A DNA stretch of 64,000 nucleotides, from the NCBI RefSeq assembly GCF_023101685.1, contig NZ_CP082164.1:2232001-2296000 (forward strand), written 5' to 3'. Both the position numbers and the translations under genes were made by a program. This document shows positions 45,924 to 55,374 of the stretch, piece after piece (the first letter of the stretch is position 1; each line of letters begins with the position of its first letter). The stretch comes from Bradyrhizobium sp. 186 (GTDB lineage Bacteria > Pseudomonadota > Alphaproteobacteria > Rhizobiales > Xanthobacteraceae). The notes beneath the pieces were generated by a model that saw nothing but the letters and a program-made list of their open reading frames with translations, had not been told where the DNA came from and ran no database searches.

Positions 45924-46805
45924 ATGCAGGCATTCCTGGACATTTTCGACATCTACCTGCTGGAGGCCGTGATCAACGGCATCCTGCTCGGCGGCGTGCT
46001 GGCGCTGCTCGCGCTCGGGCTCAACCTGATCTTCGGCGTCATCGACGTGACCTGGATCTGCTACGCCGAGCTCGTGATGATCGGCATGTACGCCATGTAT
46101 TTCATGGTGCAGTATTACGGCCTCAGCTATTTCATCGCCGCGCCGTTCACCATTCTACTCGTCGCGATCCTCGGCGCAGCGCTGCACTACCTCGTGATCG
46201 CGCCGCTGCTGACCGCGCCGCCGATCAATCAGCTGCTCGCGACGGGTGGGGTGCTGTTCGTGCTCCAGAGCTTTGCCACCGTCGCCTTCGGCATCGACTT
46301 TCGCAATCTCGGCATCCGCCTGCCGGTGCTCGCCTTCGGCGACATGCATTTCAGCTACGCACGGCTGCTGTCCTTTCTGGCCGCGCTGGTCGGCATGGTC
46401 GCAGTTTACCTCTTCATGACGCGCACCTTCACTGGCACCGCGATCCGCGCCATCTCGCAGGATCGGCAGATCATGGCGCTGATGGGTGTCGATACTCGAC
46501 GCATCTACCTCATCACCTCCGCGCTCGGCGGCGCGCTGGCCGGGCTCGCCGCTTGCCTGCTGGTTCTGCAATATGACGTGCATCCCTTCGTCGGTCTGTC
46601 GTTCGGGCCGATCACCTTCCTGATCTGCGTGCTCGGCGGTCTCGGCAATTTCATCGGCGGCTTCATCGCCGCCTTCGTGTTCGCCGAGATCATATCGCTC
46701 GGCGGCCTGTTCTCCGACCTCGAATGGGGTTATGTGCTCGCCTTCGCCTTCTTCATCGTCATGATGTTCATCCGGCCTGCGGGCCTGCTTGCGAGGCGCC
46801 GATGA
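45924..46805 (+). CDS. livH: Liv-type ABC transporter permease LivH
   Basis: 293 residues, about eight membrane helices. LivH hallmarks: INGILLGGVLALLALGLNLIFGVI near the N-terminus and GTAIRAISQDRQIMALMGVDTRRIYLIT, the EAA-like cytoplasmic loop. It overlaps livM by four bases (ATGA). Confidence 0.94.
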   Translation: MQAFLDIFDIYLLEAVINGILLGGVLALLALGLNLIFGVIDVTWICYAELVMIGMYAMYFMVQYYGLSYFIAAPFTILLVAILGAALHYLVIAPLLTAPPINQLLATGGVLFVLQSFATVAFGIDFRNLGIRLPVLAFGDMHFSYARLLSFLAALVGMVAVYLFMTRTFTGTAIRAISQDRQIMALMGVDTRRIYLITSALGGALAGLAACLLVLQYDVHPFVGLSFGPITFLICVLGGLGNFIGGFIAAFVFAEIISLGGLFSDLEWGYVLAFAFFIVMMFIRPAGLLARRR

Positions 46806-47821
46806 TGGGGCAGGGCCGGCTTGTGGCGTGGGCAATCGGGCTTGCAGCGTTGATCGCGTTGCCCTTCGTCTATCGCGATCCCTATCATCTGCACATCCTG
46901 GTGCTGATCCTGATCTGGTCGTTCGCCTACACGTCCTGGTCGATGATGGGACGGTTCGGCCTGGTTTCGCTCGGCCATGGCGGCTTCATGGGAATTGGCG
47001 CCTATGTCACGGCGCTGCTCTGGAATCATCTGGACGTATCGCCCTGGATCGGCATCCCTATAGGCATGGTCGCGGCCGGTGTGCTGGCGCTGATCGTCGG
47101 CTATCCCTGCTTCCGCTTCCGCATCACCGGGCACTATTTCGTGCTGGTGACGCTGGCGCTCTCCGGCATCGTGCTCCAGGTCATCACGGCGACGCGCGAT
47201 TACACCGGCGGCTCGCTCGGCTACACGCCGAACCGCGCGTCGGGGAACAAGCTGCTGGCGCTGCAATTCGACGACAAGACGACCTGGTATCTGATCGCGC
47301 TTGGGGTATGGCTCGCGGGCATTATTGTCTGGCACTTGATCGACCGCAGCATGAGCCGCTACGCGCTGGAGGCGATCTCCGAGGATGAGGACGCCGCGGC
47401 CGCCGCCGGCGTCGACGTCACCGCAGAAAAGCTGAAGATCACGCTGATCAGCGCTTTGATGACGGCGCTGGCGGGTGCGATCTACTGCCAGTACCAGATG
47501 TTCATCACGCCCGACACGGTCAGCGGCATCGCGGTGTCGCTTCAGATGGTGTTCGCGGCCATCGTCGGCGGCCTCTTCGTCTCGCTTGGTCCGACCGTCG
47601 GCGCCGTCATCACCATCCTGCTCGCGGAGACCCTGCGCATCGGCTTCGGCACCAAGGCGGTCGGCTGGGACAACCTCGTCTATGGCGTGCTGCTCGTCCT
47701 TTTCATCATATTCCTTCCGAAGGGCATCCTTGGTAGCGTGCTCGACCGATTGAAGCCGAAACGCAAGGTGTCCCGCGCTCATGAGCAAGAAGCCGTCGAA
47801 ATCGCTCGCCCAGGAACTTGA
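46802..47821 (+). CDS. livM: Liv-type ABC transporter permease LivM
   Basis: 339 residues, about ten membrane helices. GRFGLVSLGHGGFMGIGAYVTALL and the cytoplasmic RYALEAISEDEDAAAAAGVDVTAEKL loop identify LivM. Its last 41 bases overlap the start of the following ppk2 gene in another frame, an unusually long overlap. Confidence 0.94.
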   Translation: MMGQGRLVAWAIGLAALIALPFVYRDPYHLHILVLILIWSFAYTSWSMMGRFGLVSLGHGGFMGIGAYVTALLWNHLDVSPWIGIPIGMVAAGVLALIVGYPCFRFRITGHYFVLVTLALSGIVLQVITATRDYTGGSLGYTPNRASGNKLLALQFDDKTTWYLIALGVWLAGIIVWHLIDRSMSRYALEAISEDEDAAAAAGVDVTAEKLKITLISALMTALAGAIYCQYQMFITPDTVSGIAVSLQMVFAAIVGGLFVSLGPTVGAVITILLAETLRIGFGTKAVGWDNLVYGVLLVLFIIFLPKGILGSVLDRLKPKRKVSRAHEQEAVEIARPGT

Positions 47822-48704
47822 CCGCTACATCACACCATTCCGCCATGACGGGTCCGGCAAGTTTCACCTGAAGGCGCACAAGACCGACGAGAAGGGCGGT
47901 CTCGACAAGGAGAAGGCGCAGGAGATTCTCGAGGCCAACAAGAAGCGCCTCGTCGAATTCCAGGAGAAGCTCTATGCCCAGGACCGCTGGTCAGTCTTGA
48001 TTGTGCTTCAGGGCATGGATGCGGGCGGCAAGGACTCCGCGATCAAGGCAATCTTCGAGGGCATCAACCCGCAGGGCTGCGAGGTCCACCCCTTCAAGCA
48101 GCCGAGCAGCAGGGAGCTCGATCATGATTTCCTCTGGCGCCACGTGATCGCGCTGCCGGAACGCGGCCATATCGGCATCTTCAACCGCTCCCATTACGAG
48201 GAATGCCTGGTGGCGCGCGTGCATCCCGAGATCCTCGCCAAGGAGAAGCTGCCGCCGAAGCTCGTGACCAGGAACATCTGGGCGGAGCGGTTCGAGGACA
48301 TCTCCGCCTTCGAGCGCTACCTCTCGCGCAACGGCACGGTGGTGCTGAAATTTTTCCTCAATCTCTCCAAGGGGGAGCAGCGCCAGCGCTTCCTCGACCG
48401 GCTGGAGGATCCGTCCAAGCAGTGGAAGTTCTCCTTGGATGATATCAAGGAGCGGGCGTTGTGGCCGCGCTATCAGGCGGTGTATCAGGATATCGTCCGG
48501 CACACGGCCACGTCCCATGCGCCGTGGTATGTCGTGCCGGCCGACCACAAATGGTTTGCACGCGTCGTGATCGGTTCGGTGATTGTCGCGGCGCTCGAAC
48601 GGCTCGACCTGCGCTTTCCCCGCGCCGACAAGGCCTCGCTGGGTGAGTTCGACGAGGTGCGCAAGGCGCTGGAGCGCGAGGGGAAGGGGAGCGGAAAGCG
48701 GTGA
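47781..48704 (+). CDS. ppk2: Polyphosphate kinase 2 family protein
   Basis: 307 residues. Walker A GMDAGGKDSAIKAIF near residue 78, the FNRSHYEECLVARVHPEI segment (Walker B and lid region), WKFSLDDIKERALWPRYQAVYQDIV and the APWYVVPADHKWFAR motif define the PPK2 family. It uses inorganic polyphosphate to phosphorylate nucleotides; the class (NMP or NDP substrate) cannot be fixed by eye. The ATG at 47781 lies within livM. Confidence 0.93.
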   Translation: MSKKPSKSLAQELDRYITPFRHDGSGKFHLKAHKTDEKGGLDKEKAQEILEANKKRLVEFQEKLYAQDRWSVLIVLQGMDAGGKDSAIKAIFEGINPQGCEVHPFKQPSSRELDHDFLWRHVIALPERGHIGIFNRSHYEECLVARVHPEILAKEKLPPKLVTRNIWAERFEDISAFERYLSRNGTVVLKFFLNLSKGEQRQRFLDRLEDPSKQWKFSLDDIKERALWPRYQAVYQDIVRHTATSHAPWYVVPADHKWFARVVIGSVIVAALERLDLRFPRADKASLGEFDEVRKALEREGKGSGKR

Positions 48705-49418
48705 GTTTAACGATGCTCGTGATTCCCGCCGGATGTGCTCTCCGACACAAACGCTGCCAACGGGAATTTATTCCGCCCAAACCATAATGCCGATCTGTCG
48801 CGAGAGGCGGATTGGAATTCTCAAATGTGATTTCAATGCCATTGATCCCGCTTGACAGTTTTATGTCACAGGAGGACCATTCGTTCGGTCGCAAAAAGCG
48901 ACGCACAACGTCCACCTCATGAGCAAGGGGAGGTCTATGACACCACCTCCGCAGATCCAGCCGCGTTAAGTGCGATGGAGCTCGTTCGGACTATCGCATA
49001 GCGGCAGAAACCGCGAACGGCACGCCGGGTCAAGGTTTAGAGGGCTGCATCAGTGTGGCAAAGCCCCTACCTGCCCGGCGCTGTTCTTTGTAATATGCGC
49101 ATCGTCCCGGATGCCCTGACGTGGCTACCGACGCGAATGTTGTGACACCCGCTTTCTCTCTTCTCCTCGTCGCCGTCATTCCGGGCGGACTCCCGGAATG
49201 ACGGGAGAGGTGTTTGCGCGCGCATTCCAATTTGCGCTCCTCTCTCCGTGACGCTTTCGACTGCAAACTTCTGCAATTCCCGATTCTGCATCGCGGCAAA
49301 TGCCAAGAGAATGTCGCCGCATCGGCAAACTTCCGACACAGGATCCGGGCGAATAGCACCATCCGACATGACGCATGCGCTTCGGCGGTAACCATTCCGT
49401 TTTTTCCAGGGAATCCTC
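48705..49418. other. Intergenic region, 714 bases, with a hairpin and two micro-ORFs
   Basis: No sizeable gene is seen. Two overlapping micro-ORFs (48863-48922 and 48919-48969) are preceded by TTGACA at 48852 and carry GGAGG-type sites. A perfect 13-bp inverted repeat lies at 49173-49204. The remainder is featureless. Confidence 0.5.
49173..49204. repeat. Perfect inverted repeat of the CATTCCGGG type
   Basis: CCGTCATTCCGGG (49173-49185) and CCCGGAATGACGG (49192-49204) are perfect 13-base arms around CGGACT. The same CATTCCGGG motif opens the repeat at 17833, so it is probably a shortened member of that palindrome family. Confidence 0.75.
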
Positions 49419-51758
49419 GTGTCGCATAAGCTTGCCCCGGCGCTTCTCGGTCTCATCTTCCTCGCAATCCTATCTCCGTCCGGCGCCCGTGCCGAGCCGC
49501 CTGCGCCGGCCACCAGCGGCGCTGCTGCGTTGTCGCCGGACGAGGCCAGGCGCGCGCTGGAAACGTTGCAAGACGACCAGAAGCGCGCGCAGATGATCGA
49601 CACGCTACGCGCGATTGCGAATGCGTCAGGTCAGCAGCAGCCTCCGGCCCGGGCGCCCGAGCAGAAATCGCCGATCCCGCTGTCGGCCGACGGCCTCGGC
49701 GCGCAGCTCCTGCTCACGGTGTCAGAGCAGATCGGCGAGATTTCGCGCGAGGTCGCCGAGATGGCGCGGACGCTGACCCATTTCCCCGCCTTCTATTACT
49801 GGATCGTGCGGACCGCCAATGATCCCTCCGCCTACAATCTCTTGATCGAGATTGCCTGGAAGCTCGCGCTGGTGTTCGGCTGCGCCTTCAGTGCCGAGTG
49901 GGTGATCTTCCGCTTGATCAAGCGCCCGGTCGCGTTCCTTGAAGCGCGCGTGCCGCAGACGGCGCGCCTGCCGGCGCAGGTGCTGCCGATCGCCGATCCA
50001 CCCTCATCGGTGGCCGATGCTGCCGCCCAGCCTGATTTGCACAAGCGCTACCATAGCCTGGCACGGGTATGGCAGTTGTTGTTGCGGTTGCCTCTCGTGC
50101 TCGGGCGCTTGGTGCTGGAACTGCTCCCCGTGCTCGCCTTTGTCGGTATCGCCACCGGGCTCCTGGGTACTGAGATCGGTGATCCCGCCACCGTTCGCCT
50201 CGTGATCCTCGCGGTCGTCAATGCCTATGCGTTCTCGCGCGGGCTCATCTGTGTCGTCCGTGCGCTGGCGGGACCGTACGGCCTGTTTCCGGTTCGCGCA
50301 GAGACGGCGGCTTATATCGAAATCTGGGCGCGTCGTATCGTCGGCGTCGGAGTATCCGGCATTGCCTTTGCCAATGTGGCGCTGCTGCTCGGCCTGCATC
50401 GCGCCGGCTATGCCGCGCTGCTGCGCATGGTGATGCTGGTCGTGCATCTCTTCATCGTCGTCATCATCCTGCAATGCCGCCGCCAGGTCGCGGACGCCAT
50501 CCGCGCGCCGGCTGATCGGCAGGGGATTGCGGCCCGCCTGCGCAATCGCATCGCCGGCGGCTGGCACTATCTTGCGATCGTGCTCGACATCGCTCTGTGG
50601 GCGGTCTGGGCGCTGAACATCCGCAACGGCTATTCGCTGCTGCTGCAATATTTCGTCGGCACCATCGTGGTGGTGCTGATTACGCGCGTCGCCATCATGG
50701 TGACGCTGAGCCTGATCGACCGCGGCTTCCGCATCAAGCCGGAAATCCTCCAGCGTTTTCCGGGCCTGGAAATCCGCGCCAACCGCTATCTGCCGTTGCT
50801 GCGCAAGATCGTCTCGGGCGTCATTGCCTTCATCGGATTCGTGGCCGTGCTCGAAGTCTGGGGCGTCGACGCCATCGTCTGGTTCTACGGCGGCCAGATC
50901 GGCAGCCGCCTGCTCTCGGCCGTGGTGACGATCGCTCTCGCCGCAGGCATCGCGGCTGCGATCTGGGAAGCCAGCAACGCGCTGATGGACCGCCAGGTCA
51001 ATGTGCTGTCGCGGGACGGGCACTACGCCCGCGCCGCGCGGCTGCGCACGTTCCAGCCGATGCTGCGGACGGCGCTGTTGTGCCTGATTGCCACCGTCGT
51101 CGGCCTCACGGCCCTGAGCGAGATCGGCGTCAACGTCGCGCCGCTGCTCGCGGGTGCCGGCATCGTCGGCATCGCCATCGGCTTCGGCTCGCAGAAGCTG
51201 GTGCAGGATCTCATCACCGGCCTGTTCCTGCTGTTGGAGAACACGGTCCAGGTCGGCGACACCGTCAGCGTGTCCGGGCTGTCGGGGGTCGTAGAGAACG
51301 TCTCGATCCGTACCATCCGCCTGCGCGCGGGCGACGGCGCCGTGCACATCGTGCCGTTCAGCGCGGTCACGACCATCACTAATGCCAGCCGCGGCGCCGG
51401 CAACGCATCCGTCAGCGTCAACGTCGCCTACAAGGAGGATACCGACCGCGCCGGCCAGATCCTCAAGGACATCGTCGACGAGATGCGCCGCGAGCCGGAG
51501 TTCCGCGGTGTGATCCGCGGTGACCTCGAGCTCTGGGGCATCGACAAGGTCGACGGCGCGATGGTGTCGATTGTCGGCCAGATCCGTTGCACGGAGGCGG
51601 GCCGCTGGCCGGTCCAGCGCGAATTCAACCGCCGCATGAAGCTGCGCTTCCAGCAGAACGGCATCGAGGTCGCATCTCCGGTCCAGACGATCCTGATGCA
51701 GATCGCGCCGCCGGCCGATCCGGCCACGAACCTGACGCCACGGCGGGCGGCCGGATAG
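49419..51758 (+). CDS. MscS-family mechanosensitive channel, large form
   Basis: 779 residues. A signal peptide ends near GARAE (about residue 25). A periplasmic region precedes about nine or ten membrane helices. The MscS core begins near 560 (LSEIGVNVAPLLAGAGIVGIAIGFGSQKLVQD) with pore helix, then the beta domain (LLLENTVQVGDTVSVSGLSGVVENVSIRTIRLR) and cytoplasmic cage. It resembles the YbiO/MscM-type larger channels. It releases solutes on hypo-osmotic shock. The start is GTG 49419. Confidence 0.92.
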   Translation: MSHKLAPALLGLIFLAILSPSGARAEPPAPATSGAAALSPDEARRALETLQDDQKRAQMIDTLRAIANASGQQQPPARAPEQKSPIPLSADGLGAQLLLTVSEQIGEISREVAEMARTLTHFPAFYYWIVRTANDPSAYNLLIEIAWKLALVFGCAFSAEWVIFRLIKRPVAFLEARVPQTARLPAQVLPIADPPSSVADAAAQPDLHKRYHSLARVWQLLLRLPLVLGRLVLELLPVLAFVGIATGLLGTEIGDPATVRLVILAVVNAYAFSRGLICVVRALAGPYGLFPVRAETAAYIEIWARRIVGVGVSGIAFANVALLLGLHRAGYAALLRMVMLVVHLFIVVIILQCRRQVADAIRAPADRQGIAARLRNRIAGGWHYLAIVLDIALWAVWALNIRNGYSLLLQYFVGTIVVVLITRVAIMVTLSLIDRGFRIKPEILQRFPGLEIRANRYLPLLRKIVSGVIAFIGFVAVLEVWGVDAIVWFYGGQIGSRLLSAVVTIALAAGIAAAIWEASNALMDRQVNVLSRDGHYARAARLRTFQPMLRTALLCLIATVVGLTALSEIGVNVAPLLAGAGIVGIAIGFGSQKLVQDLITGLFLLLENTVQVGDTVSVSGLSGVVENVSIRTIRLRAGDGAVHIVPFSAVTTITNASRGAGNASVSVNVAYKEDTDRAGQILKDIVDEMRREPEFRGVIRGDLELWGIDKVDGAMVSIVGQIRCTEAGRWPVQREFNRRMKLRFQQNGIEVASPVQTILMQIAPPADPATNLTPRRAAG

Positions 51759-51812
51759 AGCATGATCCGGAAAAGTGTGGAGCGGTTTTCCGAAAAGGTC
51801 ATGCTCAAACAA
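51759..51812. repeat. Multicopy rhizobial hairpin after the MscS gene
   Basis: AGCATGATCCGGAAAAGTG and GCGGTTTTCCGAAAAGGTCATGCT form an imperfect hairpin beginning at the base after the stop codon. This exact type (GCATGATCCGGAAAA...TTTTCCG...TCATGC) is very common between genes in Rhizobiales. Confidence 0.8.
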
Positions 51813-51911
51813 TAACCTTCGCAAAATTCCAACTTGCCTCCGCTTGCCCGGCAGCGTTCACTCCGGCTCCAGTCCGCTAACGACAAGCAGGCGACAAAAA
51901 GGGTGGAGAGA

Positions 51912-52910
51912 ATGATGCGGGGGCTGTGGGCCGGATTGCGCGGCCATGTGATCGTTTGCGTGTTGATCGGATGTGCGGCGTGGACCGCACCAAGCAGCGC
52001 CCAGCCGTTCCCGTCGCGTCCCATCACCCTCGTGGTGCCCTTCGCGGCGGGCGGCCCGACCGACACACTGGCGCGGATCCTGTCCGAACGCATCGCCGCC
52101 GAATTGCACACGACGATCGTGGTCGAGAACGTCGCGGGGGCCTCCGGCAGTATCGCCGGTGCCCGCGTCGCGCGCGCGGCCGCGGACGGCACGACGATCA
52201 CGATCGGCCATTGGGGCACGCATGTGCTGAACGGCGCGATCTTCAAGCTGCCCTACGACGTGATCGCCGATTTCGCGCCGGTGGCGACGATCGCGATGGG
52301 TACGCAGCTCATCGTCGGCCGGAAGACGCTCAAACCCGACAATCTCAAGGAGCTGATCGCCTGGCTCAAGGAAAACCCCGGCAAGGCCACCGCCGGGACC
52401 GCCGGTGCCGGCACGGGCGCGCATGTCGCCGGCGTCTTCTTCAAGGCCCGGACCGGTACCGACTTCCAGTTCGTGCCCTATCGCGGCGCGGGGCCGGCCA
52501 TGATCGATCTCGTGGCAGGCCAAATCGACATCATGTTCGACCAGGCATCGAACTCGCTGCCGCAATACAAGAACGGTGCGATCAAGGCGTTCGCGGTGAC
52601 GTCGCCGACGCGGCTCGCATCCGCGCCCGACATCCCGACCGTCGACGAGGCGGGCCTGTCCGGTCTCTACATCTCCTATTGGCACGGCATCTGGGCACCG
52701 AAGAACACGCCCAACGATATCGTCACAAAGCTCAACACTGCCATCGTCGCGGCGCTTGCCGATCCGGCCGTCAGGCAGCGCTTTAGCGAGTTGGGCCAGG
52801 AGATACCGCCACTGGTGCAGCAATCGCCCGCAGCACTCGGAGCCTTTCAGAAGGCCGAGACCGAGAAATGGTGGCCGATCGTGAAGGCCGCCGACATCAA
52901 GTCGGAGTAG
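51912..52910 (+). CDS. Bug family (tripartite tricarboxylate-type) substrate-binding protein
   Basis: 332 residues. The signal peptide ends near SSAQ (about residue 30). The Bug hallmarks are FPSRPITLVVPFAAGGPTDTLARILSE, GTGAHVAGVFFKARTGTDFQFVPYRGAGPAM and AGQIDIMFDQASNSLPQ. No transporter membrane genes are adjacent, so it is an orphan receptor. The tctBA pair at 8867-11201 lacks an intact receptor, which makes it a candidate user. Confidence 0.9.
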   Translation: MMRGLWAGLRGHVIVCVLIGCAAWTAPSSAQPFPSRPITLVVPFAAGGPTDTLARILSERIAAELHTTIVVENVAGASGSIAGARVARAAADGTTITIGHWGTHVLNGAIFKLPYDVIADFAPVATIAMGTQLIVGRKTLKPDNLKELIAWLKENPGKATAGTAGAGTGAHVAGVFFKARTGTDFQFVPYRGAGPAMIDLVAGQIDIMFDQASNSLPQYKNGAIKAFAVTSPTRLASAPDIPTVDEAGLSGLYISYWHGIWAPKNTPNDIVTKLNTAIVAALADPAVRQRFSELGQEIPPLVQQSPAALGAFQKAETEKWWPIVKAADIKSE

Positions 52911-53063
52911 CCTTGCGGCGTTAACTTTTGCCGCGCGTATTCCTCGAAAATTTCGCTGCGGTGCGATATCACAATCGATGCATGCGTTTCTACGTCCTTG
53001 ATCTCCAGGGAGCGCTGTCCGACAATGTTTGCCGGTTCAATAAGAAACTCCTTGGGGGAATTC

Positions 53064-54716
53064 GTGAATAGACCTGCCCGGGTCGTTGCCCAATCGACAT
53101 CATCCAATCCCGCTCACGGCATGACGCTGCTGCGCGATCCCTTGCTCAACAAGGGCACCGCCTTCACCGAGCAGGAGCGTGCTGCGCTCGGCCTGCGCGG
53201 CCTGCTGCCGCCTTGCGTGCTGACGATGGAGACGCAGGTCGAGCGCGTGCTCGTCAATCTGCGTACGCTGCCGACCGATCTCGAAAAATACGTCGCACTG
53301 AATGCGCTGCATGACCGCAACGAGGCGCTGTTCTTCCGCGTCGTCGTCGACAACATCGACGAGATCCAGCCGATCATCTACACGCCGACTGTCGGACTCG
53401 CCTGCCAGAAATACGGCCTGATCTTCCAGCGCCCGCGCGGCATGTTCATCTCCTCGCGCGATCGCGGCCAGATCGCGGAGCTTTTGAAGAACTGGCCTTA
53501 TCCTGCGAAACTCATTGTCGTCACCGACGGCGAACGCATCCTCGGCCTCGGCGACCTCGGTGCCAACGGCATGGGCATTCCAGTCGGGAAACTCTCGCTC
53601 TATTCGGCCTGCGCCGGCGTGCATCCCGAGCTGTGCCTGCCGATCGTGCTCGATGTCGGCACCAACAACGAGGAGCTGTTAAACGATCCCTATTATCTCG
53701 GCCTGCGCGAGCGGCGGCTCACCGGCGAGGCCTATGACAGCTTCGTCGACGAATTCATGCAGGCCGCGCGAAAGACGTTTCCTGGCGTGCTGATCCAGTT
53801 CGAGGATTTCGCCAATCACTCGGCGTTCAAGCTGCTGCACAAATATCGCGGCGAAGCCTGCGTCTTCAACGATGACATCCAGGGCACCGCGGCGGTGGCG
53901 CTGGCCGGCCTGTTCTCGTCGCTGCGCATCTCAGGCGGCAAGCTCAGGGATCAACGCATCCTGTTCCTCGGCGCGGGCGAGGCGGCGACCGGTATCGCCG
54001 ATCTGGTGGTCTCCGCCATGATGGCGGAGGGCGGCTCCGAAGCCGAGGCACTCCGGCGCAACTGGCTGGTGGATTCCCGCGGCCTCGTCGTCGCAGGTCG
54101 CACTGGCCTGTCCGGGCACAAGCTCCGCTATGCTCATGCCGATCAGGCAACGATCGCAGACTTCCTCACCGCGATCAAAACGCTGAAGCCGACGGTGATC
54201 ATCGGCGTCGCCGCGGTCGGCGGCGCCTTCACGCCCGACGTGCTCAAGACGATGGCCGAGCTCAATGAGCATCCGATCGTGTTCGCGCTCTCCAATCCGA
54301 CCTCGAAGGCGGAATGCTCGGCGGAGGATGCCTACCGCTACACCGAAGGGCGCGCGCTGTTTGCCTGCGGCAGCCCCTTCGACCCGGTGGAGCTCAACGG
54401 CCGCACCTTCGTGCCGCGCCAAGGCAACAACTCCTACATCTTTCCGGGCGTCGGTCTCGGTGTCATCGCCAGCCGCTCGCGGCTCGTGACGGACGAGATG
54501 TTCATGGCGGCGGCCCATACGCTTGCCAATTGCGTCGGCAAGGAGGACCTTGGGCAGGGCAGCCTCTATCCCGCGCTGCCCCGTATCCGCGAGGTCTCGG
54601 CCCGCATCGCCGCCGCCGTCGCGGACGTCGCCTATCAGCGCGGGCTGGCGGACGGACCCGCGCCCAACGACGTGAAGGGCCTGGTCCAGTCACAGATGTA
54701 CGAGCCGCGGTACTAA
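53064..54716 (+). CDS. maeA: NAD-type malic enzyme
   Basis: About 550 residues, close to E. coli MaeA (565). LLNKGTAFTEQER and YTPTVGLACQKY near the N-terminus, YSACAGVHPELCLPIVLDVGTNN, FEDFANHSAFKLLHKYR, CVFNDDIQGTAAVALAGLF (metal-binding) and FLGAGEAATGIADLV (Rossmann). It decarboxylates malate to pyruvate, reducing NAD. GTG 53064 has GGGGGAA six bases upstream; ATG 53025 is the alternative. No C-terminal phosphotransacetylase domain, unlike the large rhizobial DME/TME. Confidence 0.92.
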   Translation: MNRPARVVAQSTSSNPAHGMTLLRDPLLNKGTAFTEQERAALGLRGLLPPCVLTMETQVERVLVNLRTLPTDLEKYVALNALHDRNEALFFRVVVDNIDEIQPIIYTPTVGLACQKYGLIFQRPRGMFISSRDRGQIAELLKNWPYPAKLIVVTDGERILGLGDLGANGMGIPVGKLSLYSACAGVHPELCLPIVLDVGTNNEELLNDPYYLGLRERRLTGEAYDSFVDEFMQAARKTFPGVLIQFEDFANHSAFKLLHKYRGEACVFNDDIQGTAAVALAGLFSSLRISGGKLRDQRILFLGAGEAATGIADLVVSAMMAEGGSEAEALRRNWLVDSRGLVVAGRTGLSGHKLRYAHADQATIADFLTAIKTLKPTVIIGVAAVGGAFTPDVLKTMAELNEHPIVFALSNPTSKAECSAEDAYRYTEGRALFACGSPFDPVELNGRTFVPRQGNNSYIFPGVGLGVIASRSRLVTDEMFMAAAHTLANCVGKEDLGQGSLYPALPRIREVSARIAAAVADVAYQRGLADGPAPNDVKGLVQSQMYEPRY

Positions 54717-54757
54717 GCCAACGTCCGGCCACAGCAAGTGCGCTGTCCTCTCCACAC

Positions 54758-54843
54758 CGTCATGGCCGGGCTTGTTCCGGCCATCCACGCCTTGCCCGGC
54801 GGCACAAAGAACGTGGATGCCCGGGACAAGCCCGGGCATGACG
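54758..54843. repeat. Palindromic intergenic repeat after maeA
   Basis: CGTCATGGCCGGGCTTGTTC and ATCCACG at 54758-54789 are mirrored, with a few mismatches, by ACGTGGATGCCCGGGACAAG and CCCGGGCATGACG at 54811-54843. It is another rhizobial palindrome type. Confidence 0.8.
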
Positions 54844-54940
54844 ACCTCCTGCGATGATCCTGGACGGCGAGTAGACCAGCACGGCGATACCATTTCAGGT
54901 GGAATCGCCGTTGCGCCGCACCAGCGTATATGCGACGCTC

Positions 54941-54952
54941 TGTAGCGTTACA
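54941..54952. promoter_or_regulatory. Candidate BlaI operator
   Basis: TGTAGCGTTACA (TGTA and TACA half-sites around GCGT) lies 29 bases upstream of the BlaI-like start codon. A 10-of-12 match, TGTAGCATTACG, recurs before the DUF1800 gene. BlaI-type repressors bind TACA/TGTA half-sites; binding here is an inference. Confidence 0.5.
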
Positions 54953-54981
54953 AGAAATCTCAAGCCGCAAGGTCAGATGCC

Positions 54982-55374
54982 ATGGACGATCGTTTGCCCG
55001 AACTGGGCGACCTCGAGCACGAGGTCATGCAATTGGTTTGGGCCCACGGTCCGGTAACGGCCGAGGTCGTGCGCGAGCGGCTGTCGCGGCGTCTGAAGGA
55101 ATCGACGGTACGCACGGTGCTGCGCCGGCTGGAAGAAAAAGGCTATGCTAACCACACCGTGGACGGACGAACCTACGTCTACACCGCCGCAGAACCCCGC
55201 GCGCGCGTCGCGGCCAAGGCGGTGCAGCGCATCGTCGACTGGTTCTGCAACGGCTCGATGGAGGAGGTCCTCGTCGGCATGGTGGACAACGCGATGCTCG
55301 ACCAGCAGCAGTTGCGCACGCTGGCCGATCAGGTGGCCAAGGCAAAGAAGGCGAGGGGAGTGAAGAAAGAATGA
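54982..55374 (+). CDS. BlaI/MecI/CopY family transcriptional repressor
   Basis: 130 residues. The winged helix reads LGDLEHEVMQLVWAHGPVTAEVVRERLSRRLKESTVRTVLRRLEEKGYANH, followed by the helical dimerisation and cleavage-site region (RIVDWFCNGSMEEVLVGMVDNAML). Such repressors are inactivated by a membrane M56 protease. The stop overlaps the start of that protease gene by four bases (ATGA). Confidence 0.93.
   Translation: MDDRLPELGDLEHEVMQLVWAHGPVTAEVVRERLSRRLKESTVRTVLRRLEEKGYANHTVDGRTYVYTAAEPRARVAAKAVQRIVDWFCNGSMEEVLVGMVDNAMLDQQQLRTLADQVAKAKKARGVKKE

Noticed and set aside
49030..49395. 121-codon minus-strand frame in the gap before the MscS gene
   Set aside because: Low-quality composition, crosses the 49173 palindrome and matches no family pattern; the overlapping frames of similar length point to chance.
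50004..51824. 606-codon minus-strand open frame opposite the MscS gene
   Set aside because: Composition is Asp/Arg/His/Gln-rich with no recognisable fold, and it lies antisense to a conserved channel.
52847..53107. 86-codon minus-strand frame between the Bug and malic enzyme genes
   Set aside because: No ribosome-binding site or domain, and it overlaps the 3' end of one gene and the 5' end of the other.
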